64,000 nt of DNA. It comes from Diabrotica undecimpunctata. Lineage: Eukaryota; Arthropoda; Insecta; Coleoptera; Chrysomelidae. How positions within the stretch are numbered: position 1 is the first letter of the stretch; every line of letters starts with the position of its first letter. This document shows positions 24,860 through 36,724 of this stretch, piece by piece. The stretch is taken from the NCBI RefSeq assembly GCF_040954645.1, contig NC_092808.1, forward strand, positions 13,321,883 to 13,385,882. The letters run 5' to 3'. The translations under genes were made by a program, and so were the position numbers. The notes below the pieces were generated by a model. The model worked only from the letters and a program-made list of their open reading frames with translations, had not been told where the DNA came from and did no database searches.

Positions 24860-26237
24860 CACTCGCAATCATAAAATCCGGGTCACCTTGAAAATTGCAA
24901 GTTTCTTGAATATTTTTGCATCTGGTGCAGTAATAACCTTTTTTTTAGGCTAATATATTTTTTATTTGTCATCAATGTTTGTTTTGAAAGAAAGAAAAAA
25001 CGGTTTTTTTTATTGTTTTTATTGAAAAAGCAGAAAACAAACCAAATTGTTGAATTAGACATACGAAAGAAAAAATTAAAAATATAGAACGTGGTAAAAT
25101 ATCGGTGGAATTTCAATGACTAATATCGTGTATTGCCTCCCCTTGCTCTAATAACCTCTTGCAGACGACGGGCCATATTCTCAATTTTTCTCCGGATTAT
25201 ATGTTGTGGTATGTTATTCCACTCTCTCACTAACAGATCCTCAAGCTCCTGTGCGTTGTTAGGAGGAGGTGTATGGGTTTGAATACGTTTTTTCAAATCA
25301 TCCCAGAGATGTTTGATGGGATTCAGATCCGGAGATCTAGCTAGCCATGGTAACCTCGTAATTCCAACCTTGTCCAAGTATTGCATACTGATCCTGGCAA
25401 CCTGCGGTCGCACGTTGTCCTGCATAAAACCTGCGTCTTCTCCTAGCCCTGTCATGGTGGGCATAACATGTTCTTTCAGAATCTCCGTAATGTACCTTCG
25501 TGCAGTTAAGGACCCATTTTCGATGAAGGGTAATTCTGTGCGGAAGTAGGAAGATACACCTCCCCAAGCCATGAGCGAGCCTCCACCAAATGGCATTCTT
25601 GGAGCAATGCAAGCTTGTGAAAATCGTTCACCGGTTCTCCTTCAAACTCTTACACGTCCATTGGATCCAGTTAGGCTGAAACGGGATTCAATTCAATCAT
25701 TAATTCCACAATGCGCGTATTGTCGAGCAAAAGCTAGTCGTTCTTCTTCGTCCAGAGCCAGGTCGTCTGGTTAGCAAACTCGTCTTCTGAAATCGTTGAA
25801 GCACTCGTTGAACCGTAGAAAGGCTTACGCCAACAGTTCTTGAGACTTGCCGTTGAGTGTGACCGTCTTCCACAAACGCAACAATGCGTGCCGTTTCAAC
25901 AACAGTCAAGGCATTTTTGGCAAAAAATAAACAATAATAAACACTAATGGTAGAAATAATAAACGTTTGTTTGTTGCGTTTGAACAAAAAGTCGAAGCAC
26001 AAATGAGACATTTAAAACAAGCGGCAGTTACAGGTGTCATTCATTTTGGGAAGTGTATAGTTTTCCTCGAAATCGGCATTATTGGAATTCTTTATTACAA
26101 AGGAAACCGCTAAGCCGACAACAATTCTCAGAAACACGCATTAGTTTGTATTTGTGTTATTATTATTTACGATAAAGCTCGTTAAAAATGAAATAACGGC
26201 GATTTTCAAGGTGACCCGAATTTTATGATCGCGAGTG
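24860..26237 (-). mobile_element. Tc1 transposon, complete ends, dead transposase
   Basis: TIRs CACTCGCAATCATAAAAT (left) and the complement of ATTTTATGATCGCGAGTG (right), continuing through GGGTCACCTTGAAAAT, flanked by TA dinucleotides; total 1378 bp. The minus-strand transposase shows a first HTH (VAFVEDGHTQRQVSRTVGVS) up to GSGRRRTT, then a deletion/frameshift, then ESRFSLTGSNGRVRVWRR, MAWGGVSSYF, FMQDNVRPQ and SPDLNPIKHLWDD. Spacing after the second Asp is 34 residues, as in DD34E Tc1 enzymes, but the final Glu is Lys (LNPIK) and Ile stands where the first Asp (DESRF) is expected. The second HTH is missing. Confidence 0.93.
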
Positions 26238-26240
26238 TAT

Positions 26241-26247
<7 letters not shown>

Positions 26248-26305
<58 letters not shown>
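26248..26305. repeat. (TA)n microsatellite
   Basis: TA run a few bases beyond the right end of the Tc1 element, possibly grown from its TA target site. Confidence 0.9.
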
Positions 26306-26307
<2 letters not shown>

Positions 26308-27060
26308 AAATATAGGAATATATATATAGGAAGATAAGTACGCATTTTAGTGTTTTCTTTGCAAAATTGGCTGATAAATAAAATTGTGCAGGTGTTTTTG
26401 GAGTCAAGAAAATTTGAAGTTTAAAAATTAATTATATGGACATTCTAATAGTAAACATTTTGTACAAATACAATTAAGTTAAAAAGTAGAGAAATTAGAT
26501 ATTCAATATATCAACAAAAATAAGAGTTAACCTAATTAGTTACAAGTAAGAACTTATTATAATATTAAGTATGTATATAAACAGGTTGCACAGCAAAATC
26601 TTGTGATTTATTTGGTTTTATTTTTAAAGGAATATTGACCTTAATCACTAACCTACGTGTATCAAATTGAAAAACTCTCAATTTAATTTATTTAAAATAG
26701 AAATATTTATCATGGTATTATTCGTAAGTTTTTATCTTCTATTATTTTATTGCATCTCTCCTTTTAGCTCTCATCATTTAGGTATTATTCTTCTGTTCCT
26801 TCTTTATCGAGATTTCCATTTTTCATTTTCCTATTTTTTCCCATTTATAACAGATTTTCTGTTAGGCAATATCAATGCTTCTGTAACGTAGGTACGTCAA
26901 TATCAGCTAAGTCGCCTCTTTTCATTTTTTTTAATTCATGTTAGCCATGTTAGCTATTCATGTGCTCATTGTTAGCCTTTTTACGAATATCCTCAATTAT
27001 AATCTTGTCCCCCTTTCTTGTATTTCGATAAAATGGAATAAATCTAAAACAAAGAACGAC
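26306..27060. other. no gene recognised
   Basis: AT-rich DNA, only short ORFs without recognisable domains. Confidence 0.4.
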
Positions 27061-27067
27061 GCTTTGT

Positions 27068-27343
27068 GTGCTCATTAAAGGGGACAAGGAACCAAGAAAA
27101 AAATCAAAAACTAGTTATCTTTTAGGAGTCCTGTTGGATAAAATAATTGAATGCTTTTTTCCAGAGGAAAATAAGCAACCAGATAGCTTGGTTAACAATC
27201 TGATCAACAATTCTACAAAAAAGGAAATTAATAAAGATAGCATTAAACTTGATCAAGCAGGAAATAATTCAGAAAGCAAAAGAAAGGGGATAAACATGGC
27301 GCGAACATTACTTGAAATAAACTTGTCTGAATATATAGACTAA
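27068..27343 (+). other. unidentified 91-codon open frame
   Basis: Lys/Asn-rich open frame just upstream of a decayed Tigger copy. It has no domain I recognise and no ATG at its first codon (TTG). It may be leftover transposon sequence or chance. Confidence 0.12.
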
Positions 27344-27549
27344 GTGGAAGAGGGCTATTAACGTGCTTGTGTTGTGACTAGAGTTTGTAATTACTAAAGA
27401 TTTTAACGCATCATCGGGTGGTTACCTCCTTTCAAGAAACGCCATTAGATGAAAAATGATGTAGGACATCATGGAGAAAATCTCAGAAGTGAACAACAGG
27501 AAGCTGAGGTATTTAAAAGTATGTAAGAAGAGCTGCTTTAAGAAATAAA

Positions 27550-28270
27550 TCAATAAATAATGGATCACGATTATGTCTTGCCGCAACGTTACAGGTCACA
27601 AACTGAAGTTAACGGTGATTGGTAAGCAAAAAACCTAGTTCTTTTAGGACACTAGAGCAGAAAGACTAGCTGTTGATTACTTTAACCAATAGGAAATATG
27701 ATTAGATAAACAAATATTTCAAGAGTGGTTTGAAGCTAAATTTGCAATAGAGGTCAAAACATTTCAAAATAAACAAGTTGCCACAATAAACTGTGTTGCT
27801 GATCCTAAAACGCGTGTGTTTGAATTTGTTGACGGCAACCTTTTTGCCCCCTAAAACGACCGCGTTAGTTTAGTGAGTCTATGGACCAAGGCGGCATTAG
27901 GTCTATGAAGAGAAACTACAGAATAAAGTTACTTTGCTCAAAAATTGAAGAAGGATATGGCTTACAAGAGTTTTCGAAATGATTTAATAGACTGTATTTA
28001 CGAATTCACATCTGCGGAGAGTTAGTAAAGTCTTCAACAGTTGTGAAGTCATGGAATAAACTGTTACCAAACATCGTAAATTGTAAAGAACTAGCAGTTG
28101 AAGACGATGAAAATGAACCGACTGACTTTACAAGTTTAGAGAACTCATTCTTTGGGAAGATAATGTGGAGAAGAAACTTGCAAGAGTTGTTAGATTACGA
28201 CTCTAACGACCCAGGATTTGATAAGCTAACGAATAAAAACTTTCGAAGAAAATGCTGAGACGAACACAAA
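27550..28270 (+). mobile_element. Tigger-like transposon, decayed
   Basis: The plus strand reads LTVIGKQK, ERLAVDYFNQ, QIFQEWFEAKF, then SMDQGGIRSMKRNYRIK and a C-terminal open stretch VKSWNKLLPNIVN ... DDENEPTDFTSLEN ... DPGFDKLTNKN. This is the order seen in Tigger/jerky transposases from mid-DDE to C-terminus. It has many stops and no ends recognised. Confidence 0.7.
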
Positions 28271-28623
28271 TAGAAAAGTGATGAAGAAGAGGAGTTTGCA
28301 CCTGAAAGACGAGTGAAAAAACGGTCGTGTGTCACGTAAATTAACTTCTAGAATTCCTAGAGGACTAAAACGTATTACTCACTGAAAAACTAATTCTGTG
28401 TAAAGAGCAATCTTAAATTAAGCAACACATCCAAGTAGAAACCAGTGACAGGCTACTTTCAAAAAGTGTGAAAAAGTCCGGAATTATCGAAACAATATCC
28501 AATGATCGAATAAAAAAAAAGATGCAAGTAGATTCGACAACCGAGATGTAATTATATAAAGTGAGTTCCGATTAGTAAACAGTGACAATTAGTGGTCCTG
28601 TAACATAAAGTCCTGTAATATAT

Positions 28624-28831
28624 TGTTACGATAATATCCATGTAACGGATTCTAGATAACTTTAGACGGCTCGGCGAGTTTTCGACAGTTTACCTGAAGT
28701 ATCTCGAATATTATAACATATATAAAAAAAGACAGGTTTTCATTATGTATGGATTAGTCTGAATTTTATATAAACGTAATAAAAGTGCAAACAAATCAAA
28801 CTGTGATGATTTCAATTACCGCACCGTGACA
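28624..28831. mobile_element. probable solo LTR
   Basis: A 208-bp unit beginning TGTTACG and ending CGTGACA (TG...CA with imperfect inverted ends), flanked by the 4-bp direct repeat atat (28620-28623 and 28832-28835). It contains a TATA-like tatataaa and an AATAAAA. Strand of the parent element not determined. No internal retrotransposon genes adjoin it. Confidence 0.5.
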
Positions 28832-28835
28832 ATAT

Positions 28836-29214
28836 TATTTTATTTTGAAAGTCTTAAGGTATACACACTAGAAGGAAATGAGCAATCAGTTGATATTGTT
28901 CACTAATTTTAATTATATTTTTATATAGGTATAAAAATCACTTTTTGCTGGTCAACCTGAATATTTAAACTTAACCTACAAGCGTCAATTTACAAATTCG
29001 TATCCACATACTATTTTATACACTTAAAAGGTATTATTAATCCTATGACAATTATAAGAACTTATAAAACGTGGATGTATATATGTACAAATAAATCAAT
29101 TACATTCGAGGAAGATTTCATGTATAAACGCTCCAATTTAGTATACGACTATGTGAACTTATTCTACATTTGACTATAATAATTAAATGTATGACCTGTT
29201 TTAGAAAAAAATTA
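28836..29214. other. no gene recognised
   Basis: AT-rich unique-looking DNA. Confidence 0.4.
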
Positions 29215-29490
29215 GATTTGTAAAGTCACAAAGACTAAACTGACTTGGTCACCTAGAAAGAATGCCAGATAATCGAGCTGTAAAAGTAGTCCAGAGATGG
29301 AAGCCCCAAGGAAACAGAACAAGAGGAAGGCCCCGTAAAAGATGGATAGACGACGTAGAGAGGGATCTTAAAACCATAAACATCAGGCAGTGGCGAAGGA
29401 AAGTATCCGACAGGGCAGAATGGAAGAACATTGTTAAGCAGGCCAAGACTCATAAAGAGTTGTAACGCCATTAGAAGAAAAAGAAGAAGA
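29215..29490 (+). mobile_element. LINE 3' fragment
   Basis: Encodes only the LINE RT C-terminal tail: WxGHLERMPDNRAVKVVQRW, then GNRTRGRPRKRWIDDVERDL and a WR-x-KVSDRAEWKNIVKQAK ending, then TAA and an A-rich end (aagaaaaagaagaag). 5'-truncated to about 275 bp. Confidence 0.8.
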
Positions 29491-30069
29491 ATTTATTAGA
29501 AAAAAATAGTTTAAATGAGACAAAATATTGGCAGAGACTAGATTGATCATCTATTATTGCGAAGGTTAATAATCGACAACGTCTCTCCAATTTAGTATTT
29601 TCCAAAATATTAACATTGGACATATAGAGGCTATTATTCTGGGAAAAACCAAATATATGAAGAAATCAAGGGAGATCACCAATTCAATGGATGAACCCAG
29701 AATAGATACATATGAAGAGACATCCTGAAAAGAACAATAGGATGCGTCGAATAGCAGGGATTCTTTAAGAGAAGGAATTATTGGATGCTTAACAAACAAA
29801 TTGTACAAGAATAAATATATAAAAAGTGCAAAAGAAGTTGTAGGACTGAAACAATAGATACATCAACGGCAACGGTTAAACGAAACCAGGCTACATCGCC
29901 TAAGTTCAGGAGCTAATAAAAGATAAAATATATCAACAATATAGAATATATTATAATACCGAATAATATCTAAAATCAGCAATCATACCACAAGTATGTC
30001 TGATATAAAACGTTATAACGCTATCGCAATTCATACTAGAATTGTAGACAGCTAGAACAGGATATCTTC
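29491..30069. other. weak LINE-like remains
   Basis: Heavily decayed. A stretch near 29590-29750 faintly recalls LINE RT C-terminal sequence but no motif is secure. Confidence 0.25.
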
Positions 30070-31065
30070 GGAATCATTATAACTGCTCTGAACAATAGTA
30101 GAATAGACTACCGGCTTACAAAGTTATTACAAACATTATACCAAAACGCCACAATGCGTGTAAAACTACATGATACCACCAGAGAAATTCATATAAAGCG
30201 AGGTGTGAGATAGGGCGACACTCTCTCACCTAAATTATTTATAACGGTCCTCGAATACGCTTTTAAAATGCTAAAGTGGAAAATAGAGGAATAAAAATAG
30301 ACGGGGAAATGCTCAATCATCTGCGTTTTGCCGACGATATAGTACTCTTATTACCGAAGATCTGCGTGAAGCCCAACAAATGCTACAAGAACTAGAAAAC
30401 GCAGCTTCAACAATATGTCTAAAAATGAACATCAGTAAAACCAAATTTATGACAAATTTGGTTCCCAGCGAACACCTGATCAAGTACATATATCTCGGTC
30501 TTGAAATCAGAATAAGCAAGGATAATCAGACCTGTGAATTTCAACGACGAATAACACTTGCTTGGGCGGCATATGGTTCACTAAGAGACATCTTTAAGAG
30601 CAACTCGATAGCTATGAACCGGAAGACATTTGACCAATGCGTTCTTCCTATTATGACATACGGAGCAGAAACTCTCACTCTCACAAAAACATCAGCACTA
30701 AAAATGCGAGTGGCACAAATGCGCATGGAAAGATCGATTCTCGGCGTGACAAAAAAAGAAAAATAAGGAACCAAGACCCAAGGAAAAGAACAGGTATCAC
30801 TGATAGTCAAGCTGAAATAGAATTGGACAGGTCACATAGCGAGACTAAAAGACTCAAGATGAACCAGAAAACTAATTGATTGGCGCCCAAGATAAGACAA
30901 ATGCAGCAGAGGACAACCACCAACATGCTGGATGGACGAGATTAAACGAATATCCAAGAAATGGCAACAAGACGCACAGAACCGTGAAGAGTGGCGAAAA
31001 ATGGGAGAGCCTATGTCCAGCAGTGGACAGAGTAGGTTGCATGATAATGATGACTGATGAGAAAA
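30070..31065 (+). mobile_element. RTE-type LINE, 5'-truncated
   Basis: RT remnants: TALNNSRIDYRLTKLLQTLYQ, VKLHDTTREIHIKRGVR, GDTLSPKLFITVLEYAF, LRFADDIVLL, then an open stretch ending PIMTYGAETLTLTKTSALKM and MRMERSILGV, then TGHIARLKDSRWTRKL and QPPTCWMDEIKR ... EWRKMGE. It ends in TGATAATGATGA-type repeats, as RTE elements do. Several frameshifts. Confidence 0.85.
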
Positions 31066-31102
31066 TGATAAGTTTGTAATTCGGAAATATTTGATGATAA
31101 TG

Positions 31103-31675
31103 AGCTCAATATTACTACACGGGGGTTTTTGTAGTCACTGAACACGAATATCATGACAGTGATGGTCTCCGAGGCACCTGGTGTACCTCGTCTCCAGGAG
31201 TGTCCATTACTCAGAGGTTTTTGGGGTCGCTGAACACTAATATCATATCGGCGATAGTGTGCGATGCACTCGAGCCAAAATCGGTCTCGGCTTCTAGTGT
31301 TTTGTGCAAATTCGATACAAAATCAGTATTAACTCGTAACCCGGGGATTTTGAGATTACTGAACACTAATATCATGCCGTTGATGGTCTCCGAAGCATCT
31401 CTTGCCCAAGAGTTCTTCTCCTAGAGTTGTGCTTCGGGGACTGATTGTGTATCAAATTTTCACAATACTCTAGGAGACAACGCGCATCCTGGGTTGCTTT
31501 GCACACTATCATCGATCTAATATCAGTGTTCAACGACCCCAAAAACTCCTGAGTAACGAGTTTACACTGATGTTGTATCGAAGAGACCTGGGTGCACCAG
31601 GTGCGTCAGAGAGTATCGCCACCATGATATCTGTATGCAGTGACACCAAAAACCCTCGAGTAGTAATATTGAACT
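31103..31675. repeat. foldback element with internal direct and inverted repeats
   Basis: Outer ends ctcaatattacta and tagtaatattga are inverted. The unit CTGAACAC-GAATATCAT occurs in direct orientation at 31138, 31230 and 31359, and inverted near 31505-31550 and 31610-31650. The arms also pair around aggcacctggtgtacc / ggtgcaccaggtgc. No coding potential. Lies just after the RTE end. Confidence 0.7.
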
Positions 31676-32930
31676 TATTTCCTTCAATTATTTGCGACTT
31701 ACAAATTTTAAAATATATTTTCCTTGTTCAATAATGTAATTTTCATTTCTACATCATTATTTTTGATCACAAAATTTCTTAACACTCTTACGAATCGAAT
31801 CCAACAAGTTTAATTGAGATGCATCCAATTGCAAACATTTGGTAGATATTTGGGCTTTTTACTGCTTCATTGTCTCGCCTAAAAGTCTTTATAAAGAATT
31901 GCTTCTTTTATTGAAACAATTGCGACGCCTCAAACAAGAAATGCATATAAAAAATAAAAAATTTACCATATTTAAAACTGATTTTGTAACAACAGATCTC
32001 ATAGTCGTATACTTTTTGAAGGAAACTTACCAATTAAGTATCTACGTTAGGAATATATAAAAGTGCAGAGTTTACATTGCAGTTCGTCATTCGCAGAAGC
32101 TGGTTACATCGTATAAATAGGAAAGAACATCACACATACTAAAATATCTACATGATTATTGGCAATATACTTTGGCACATATCTGTACATGAACATTCAT
32201 ACACTATTCACATATGCATACATTTGATACATATAAAATGTAATCTGTCAGGGAAAGCAGTCAAGTTGAAAAGTTTAGTGAAAAACTTTGACGATTTATA
32301 CAGTAATAGTTTTGTTTCTATAACTTGATAATTCTAGCCTAAAATACCTGTTTGATTGTGTGCATCTTATAAATATAGGATTTGTGAAAGACGTCTAGAT
32401 CTTTATGTGAGAGGTGGCGTTCTGATTTTTACAGAAAAAGTTGTAACTTCAGTAATAATTGACTATCTCAAATAGGTCGGGAATATTAATGAAAAAATTA
32501 AAAAAAAAAAAACAGATCCGCTCTGGTCTAAAAGGTAAGTAGTTGTTTGATGTGGTTATATCATGTGAATGATAAAAAACAAACAAGAAAAACATGGAAA
32601 GAACCAGAAAACACCAGAAGCACTAGAAAATACTTGTTTAAAAGTTAAATAAAACAATAACAAAAACACCAATAAACGCAACCATCGAACAATGTTCAAA
32701 ACGGGACAAAGATAATAAAATCCGCTAGCACGCCAAAGCATTAATGGAAGAATGAGGAGAGTTAAATCGCAAGAACCTAGCACCTCAAAAAATAAATTCT
32801 ATAATCAAACAGATCTCCAAAAGTATGGTGGTACACAATGACACATGTTTCATTGTTTACCATACTGAATCACTCTATACCAAAGTCATTCTACTGCAGG
32901 TTTACCATAGCTAAGGAGGAAAAAAGAAAG
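31676..32930. other. no gene recognised
   Basis: AT-rich DNA with short ORFs. An A12 run near 32503 is followed by ttatatcatgtgaatg. The end of the next pogo element may lie within this stretch but was not identified. Confidence 0.35.
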
Positions 32931-32934
32931 ATCA

Positions 32935-35340
32935 AGAGCCAAATTGACAAGTAAACAAATGGCCGCAGCAGTCACAGAGGTTAAAAAAAATCTAACTGCA
33001 CTTCGCGTTGCGACAGATATGTTTAGCATAAATTTTAGCACATTAAGGCGATATTGAAGATTTTTTTTTTTTTTCTGTTGAAAATCTTCAATAACATCTA
33101 TGACACAGGCAATATCCCAAAAGATTGGCTACTTTCAGTAATTTTAATTTATTACCTTACCAAAGAAACAGGGAGCAAAAAAGTGCGGAGAATATAGGCT
33201 AATAAGTCTAATGAGCCATACATTAAAACTTTTTCTTAAAATTATACATCGTAGAATATACAAGCTATGCGAAGAGAGAATACAAGACACACAGTTTGGA
33301 TTCATGAAGGGCGTAGGTACAAGAGATGCACTGTTTAGTCTACAAGTATTATTTCAAAGATGCAGAGATATGACTTGCGATATTTACACCTGCTTTGTGG
33401 ACTACCAAAAAGCATTTGATACAGTTCAACACCAAAAAATGATGGATATTCTAACAAAAGCCCAAATGGAAGATAAAGGTCGGCGTATAATACAAAATTT
33501 ATACTGGAACCAATCAGCCACAATAAGAACGAATTTTGGAGGTGAACCAACGGAAATGATCCAGATTCTACGAGGCGTTAGACAAGGTTGTATACTTTCA
33601 CCTATATTATTTAATCTATATTCAGAGGAAATATTTAGTGAAGCCTTGGAAAAATGCGAACATGGAATACTTCTAAATGGAGAACGCCTAAACAACATCC
33701 GTTATGCAGACGACACCGTTATTTTTGCAGACAGTTTGAACAGTTTACAGCAACTGATAAACAAAGTAAATGAAGTAAGTGAAAGATTTGGACTTCAAGT
33801 AAATACAACAAAAACTAAATTTATGATCATCAGCAAAAATAAAGTTAGAGACGCTCAACTACTTATCAATAATACACCAGTGGACCGAGTAAAACAGGAA
33901 ATAAAATGTAGAATAGAGAAGGCTAGGAGTGCATTCAATAACATGGCCAAACTCTTTAAAAGCCACAATCTTAATCTGGAGATAAAAGTAAGGCTCCTAC
34001 GATGTTATATCTTCTCAATATTGTATTACGGAGTTGAATCCTGGACACTAACTGAAGCAATGGAGAAAAAACTTGAAGCCTTCGAGATGTGGCTATACAG
34101 GCGAATTCTAAGGATATCATGGACAGACAAGATAACCAACGAGACCGTATTACGAAGAGTGGGCAAAGAAAGAGAGGTGATGTATACCATTAAAAGGAGA
34201 AAGTTGGAATATCTCGGACATATAATGAGAAACAGCACTAAATACAGATTACTGAAGGTAATCCTACAGGGTAAAGTATTCGGAAAGCGAGGAATTGGGA
34301 GAAGGAGAATATCATGGTTGAAGAACCTGAGGAAATGGTTCTCCACAACAACAACGAATCTATTTAAAGCATCAGTCAATAAAATAATTATAGCCAGAAT
34401 GATTGCCAATATTCGGAACGAATAGGCACTGAAAGAAGAAGAAGAAGGTGATATGTTCTAAAAGAAAAAAATGATCCAAATGCAAAAATGGAGCCAAATT
34501 ATGCTGTTAAGTTAGTATTTAACATAGAGCATGAGACGTTAATGTGTGATTATATCAAAAACTGTAGCAAAATGGTTTTTGGGTTTAATACTCTAAAAGT
34601 CAGAGAATTGGCATATGAATTGGCTGCTAAAAATAATATCTATACCAGAATCTTAGAAAACCATGTGCAAGCAAAGATTGGCATTTATAAAAAGAAATTC
34701 ATCATTAAGCCTCAGAACATTTCGACATCGAAAAGTCCTTTTATTACCCCATTCGACATACGGGGTTGTCCTAAGGCCGCACCCAAAAAAATTCAAATCC
34801 TAGACGGAAATCAATGAAAAGTGTCATTTTAACTAGTACAGTAGAAATGAAAGACCTTTCTTATAAAACGGAAGATAAGAAAACCCTCACTACAGCAGCA
34901 GTCAAGAAAGTGAAACGAAATATTTGAAAAGCTTTAAGCACAAAAGGCTGAAAGAAGGATCCTCCCAGAAAAAAGACCAAGCCAGGTAAAAGTGATTCAG
35001 AAACGGATTCCGAAAGTTTAGAGTTGGCAAACTCTTCAGATGATGAATTAAGTTCTCCTATGGTGCAGAAACAAAAGGACTCAGAATCTTACACAATTGC
35101 CGAAAATAGAGATTTTTAAAAGACTCGTTTGTGTTAGAGAAATTTGAGAAAAACATTCATTATGTAGCCATAATTTTGGAAATTGTGAACTCTCATAAAT
35201 TTAAAATTTCATATTTGAAAAAAGTACGAAAGTTTCCAATTCATTTTACTTTCCAGATCTTTCTGATATTCATATGGATTGGAAATCTGATTTTGGTATG
35301 CTATTGCCAGCACCTATATAAAAACGACTATCTTGCTATA
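32935..35340 (+). mobile_element. pogo-like transposon, internally deleted, split by a LINE
   Basis: N-terminal psq-type HTH MAAAVTEVKKNLTALRVATD ... STLRRY (to 33054) continues after the LINE as VLKEKNDPNAKM, then LAYELAAKNN. The DDE core is missing: the frame jumps to KSPFITPFDIRGCPKAAPKK, the familiar pogo C-terminal block, followed by a Lys/Ser-rich acidic tail. Beyond a stop and frameshift a terminal domain remains (FEKNIHYVAIILEIV ... FKISYLKKV ... LLPAP). Terminal repeats not identified. Confidence 0.8.
33055..34444 (+). mobile_element. LINE, 5'-truncated, with long RT ORF, inserted in pogo
   Basis: The best-preserved RT in the window: an open frame at 33211-34425 (404 codons) with DTQFGFMKGVGTRDALF, FVDYQKAFDTVQ, LRGVRQGCILSPILFNLYSE, IRYADDTVIFADS and the C-terminal YLGHIMRNSTKYRLL ... 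RISWLKNLRKW. Upstream, IYDTGNIPKDWLLS lies in another frame. It is 3'-terminated by (GAA)n. Target duplication aaggcgatat / aaggtgatat at 33045-33054 and 34445-34454. Compared with the related copy at 41356-41967, about 17 residues after PVDRV are missing in frame, including the YxYLG motif. Confidence 0.9.
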
Positions 35341-35709
35341 ACAATTTTTTTGTATGGTAACTTGAAGATATAATAAATATTTTTTGTAGAGAAAATATAT
35401 CAAATTTTATAGAGAAATGTACACAGATAACAAGACTCTAAATGGAGATTTTTCCGAAGATTGCATTCCGATGTAGTACTAGTACTCACAGCTATGAACA
35501 GTTAACAGTATTTTTCAACCAAATAACATCCATGCCAAAAATGTTTTAGGAGCCTGGTGGAAGATAGTCAAAGACTGAAAACAATTAAAGATACCAAAAC
35601 TAGGGCCCCAAAATCTCTTTTTACTGCTTAAATCGTCAACATTTTTCACTAATATTACGCTATTGTTTATCATCAGTCAAAAATCAAATATACAAATCTC
35701 AGATTCGAT
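35341..35709. other. presumed 3' UTR/flank of the Wnt gene
   Basis: AT-rich DNA downstream of the Wnt stop codon. I did not see a convincing polyadenylation signal on the minus strand within 300 bp. Confidence 0.35.
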
Positions 35710-35911
35710 CTAGTTGCACACATGCTCTTCCCGTTTCGACCTACAAATATCACATACAACGTTGCAGCACCAGACGAATCTGCAGTTGCATTTTTCTTCC
35801 ACCTCCCTTACTCTAGTTTGGTAGCCTCTTCCGCAGCACAGAAGACGACAACCGTCCATTCCGTGGCTCGTTCGATTGCATATTCTTCCGTGTGTGCCGA
35901 GGATATTTAAT
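35710..35911 (-). CDS. Wnt gene, last coding exon
   Basis: Starts after a TTTTCAG acceptor and reads [20 protein letters not shown], then [10 protein letters not shown], then [17 protein letters not shown] and a final HVCN before TAG. This is the C-terminal cysteine-rich subdomain of a Wnt ligand, with GTHGRxCN, CCGRGY and C-x-C-x(4)-WCC all present. The 202 nt complete the split Thr codon from the previous exon. Wnts are secreted glycolipoproteins that bind Frizzled receptors. Confidence 0.95.
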
Positions 35912-36724
35912 CTGAAAATATTTAAAATCATTCAATCACATTTTAATGTACAAAAATATAATGTGTTTTAACAAAAGTCAATATATGATTGACGCCCCCT
36001 TTATATAAAGATTTAATTATTGTGAAAGCTGTAAAATTTCTTTGAATATTCAAATGCTCTTTAAAATAAATTTCGGAGTTTTTTAACTTTGTCTTTGTCT
36101 GAAAATACAGTCAAACCGTCAAGCGATCGGCCTCGCACTGTAAATACGTATCTACCAAATGTACTTATCTACCAAAGAGATTAATTTGTCAAATAGTGTT
36201 AAGAGAATGTCTTTTTAGATTTTAGACACTCCATATAATTCTGCATATTATGTAGTAAGCGTTTCTAAGTAATAATGTCGTAATAGAATAGATATGTCGT
36301 AAATGAGTGGATAATATTAAGCGCCAGCCTACTCTGGAAAGTCTTCTGTATGTTTTCTTACGACTAGTGTGACTTGTGTCTACGTCAATCTTTTGACCTT
36401 TAATACTTTGTATTTTACTTCCTTTCATACAATATTTTATAATAGTAGCGAATAATCCCATCCGAATGCTCATCTATTACAAATAGTGTCGGATAAATAA
36501 TGCAATCCTCTATTATAAATGGTGTCCAGGTTTGTCAAATGATTAACACCTGTGACAGCTTTGTAGGGCAACCAATTTATTACAATAACATGAGTCTACG
36601 ATCATGTCATATACATCGATGCATATACACCTATATATAAAAAGAGAAATCAAATGATTTCTACCTAGCGAAACCGAATTCAAATTTTTACCACTCTGTT
36701 TCCTAAAACTACACACACAATAAA
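35912..36724 (-). other. Wnt intron (last), left part
   Basis: AT-rich intronic DNA with no recognisable element until the palindrome at 36725. Confidence 0.7.

Noticed and set aside
26141..26407. Minus-strand open frame with Tyr-Ile repeats
   Set aside because: Translation of a TA microsatellite.
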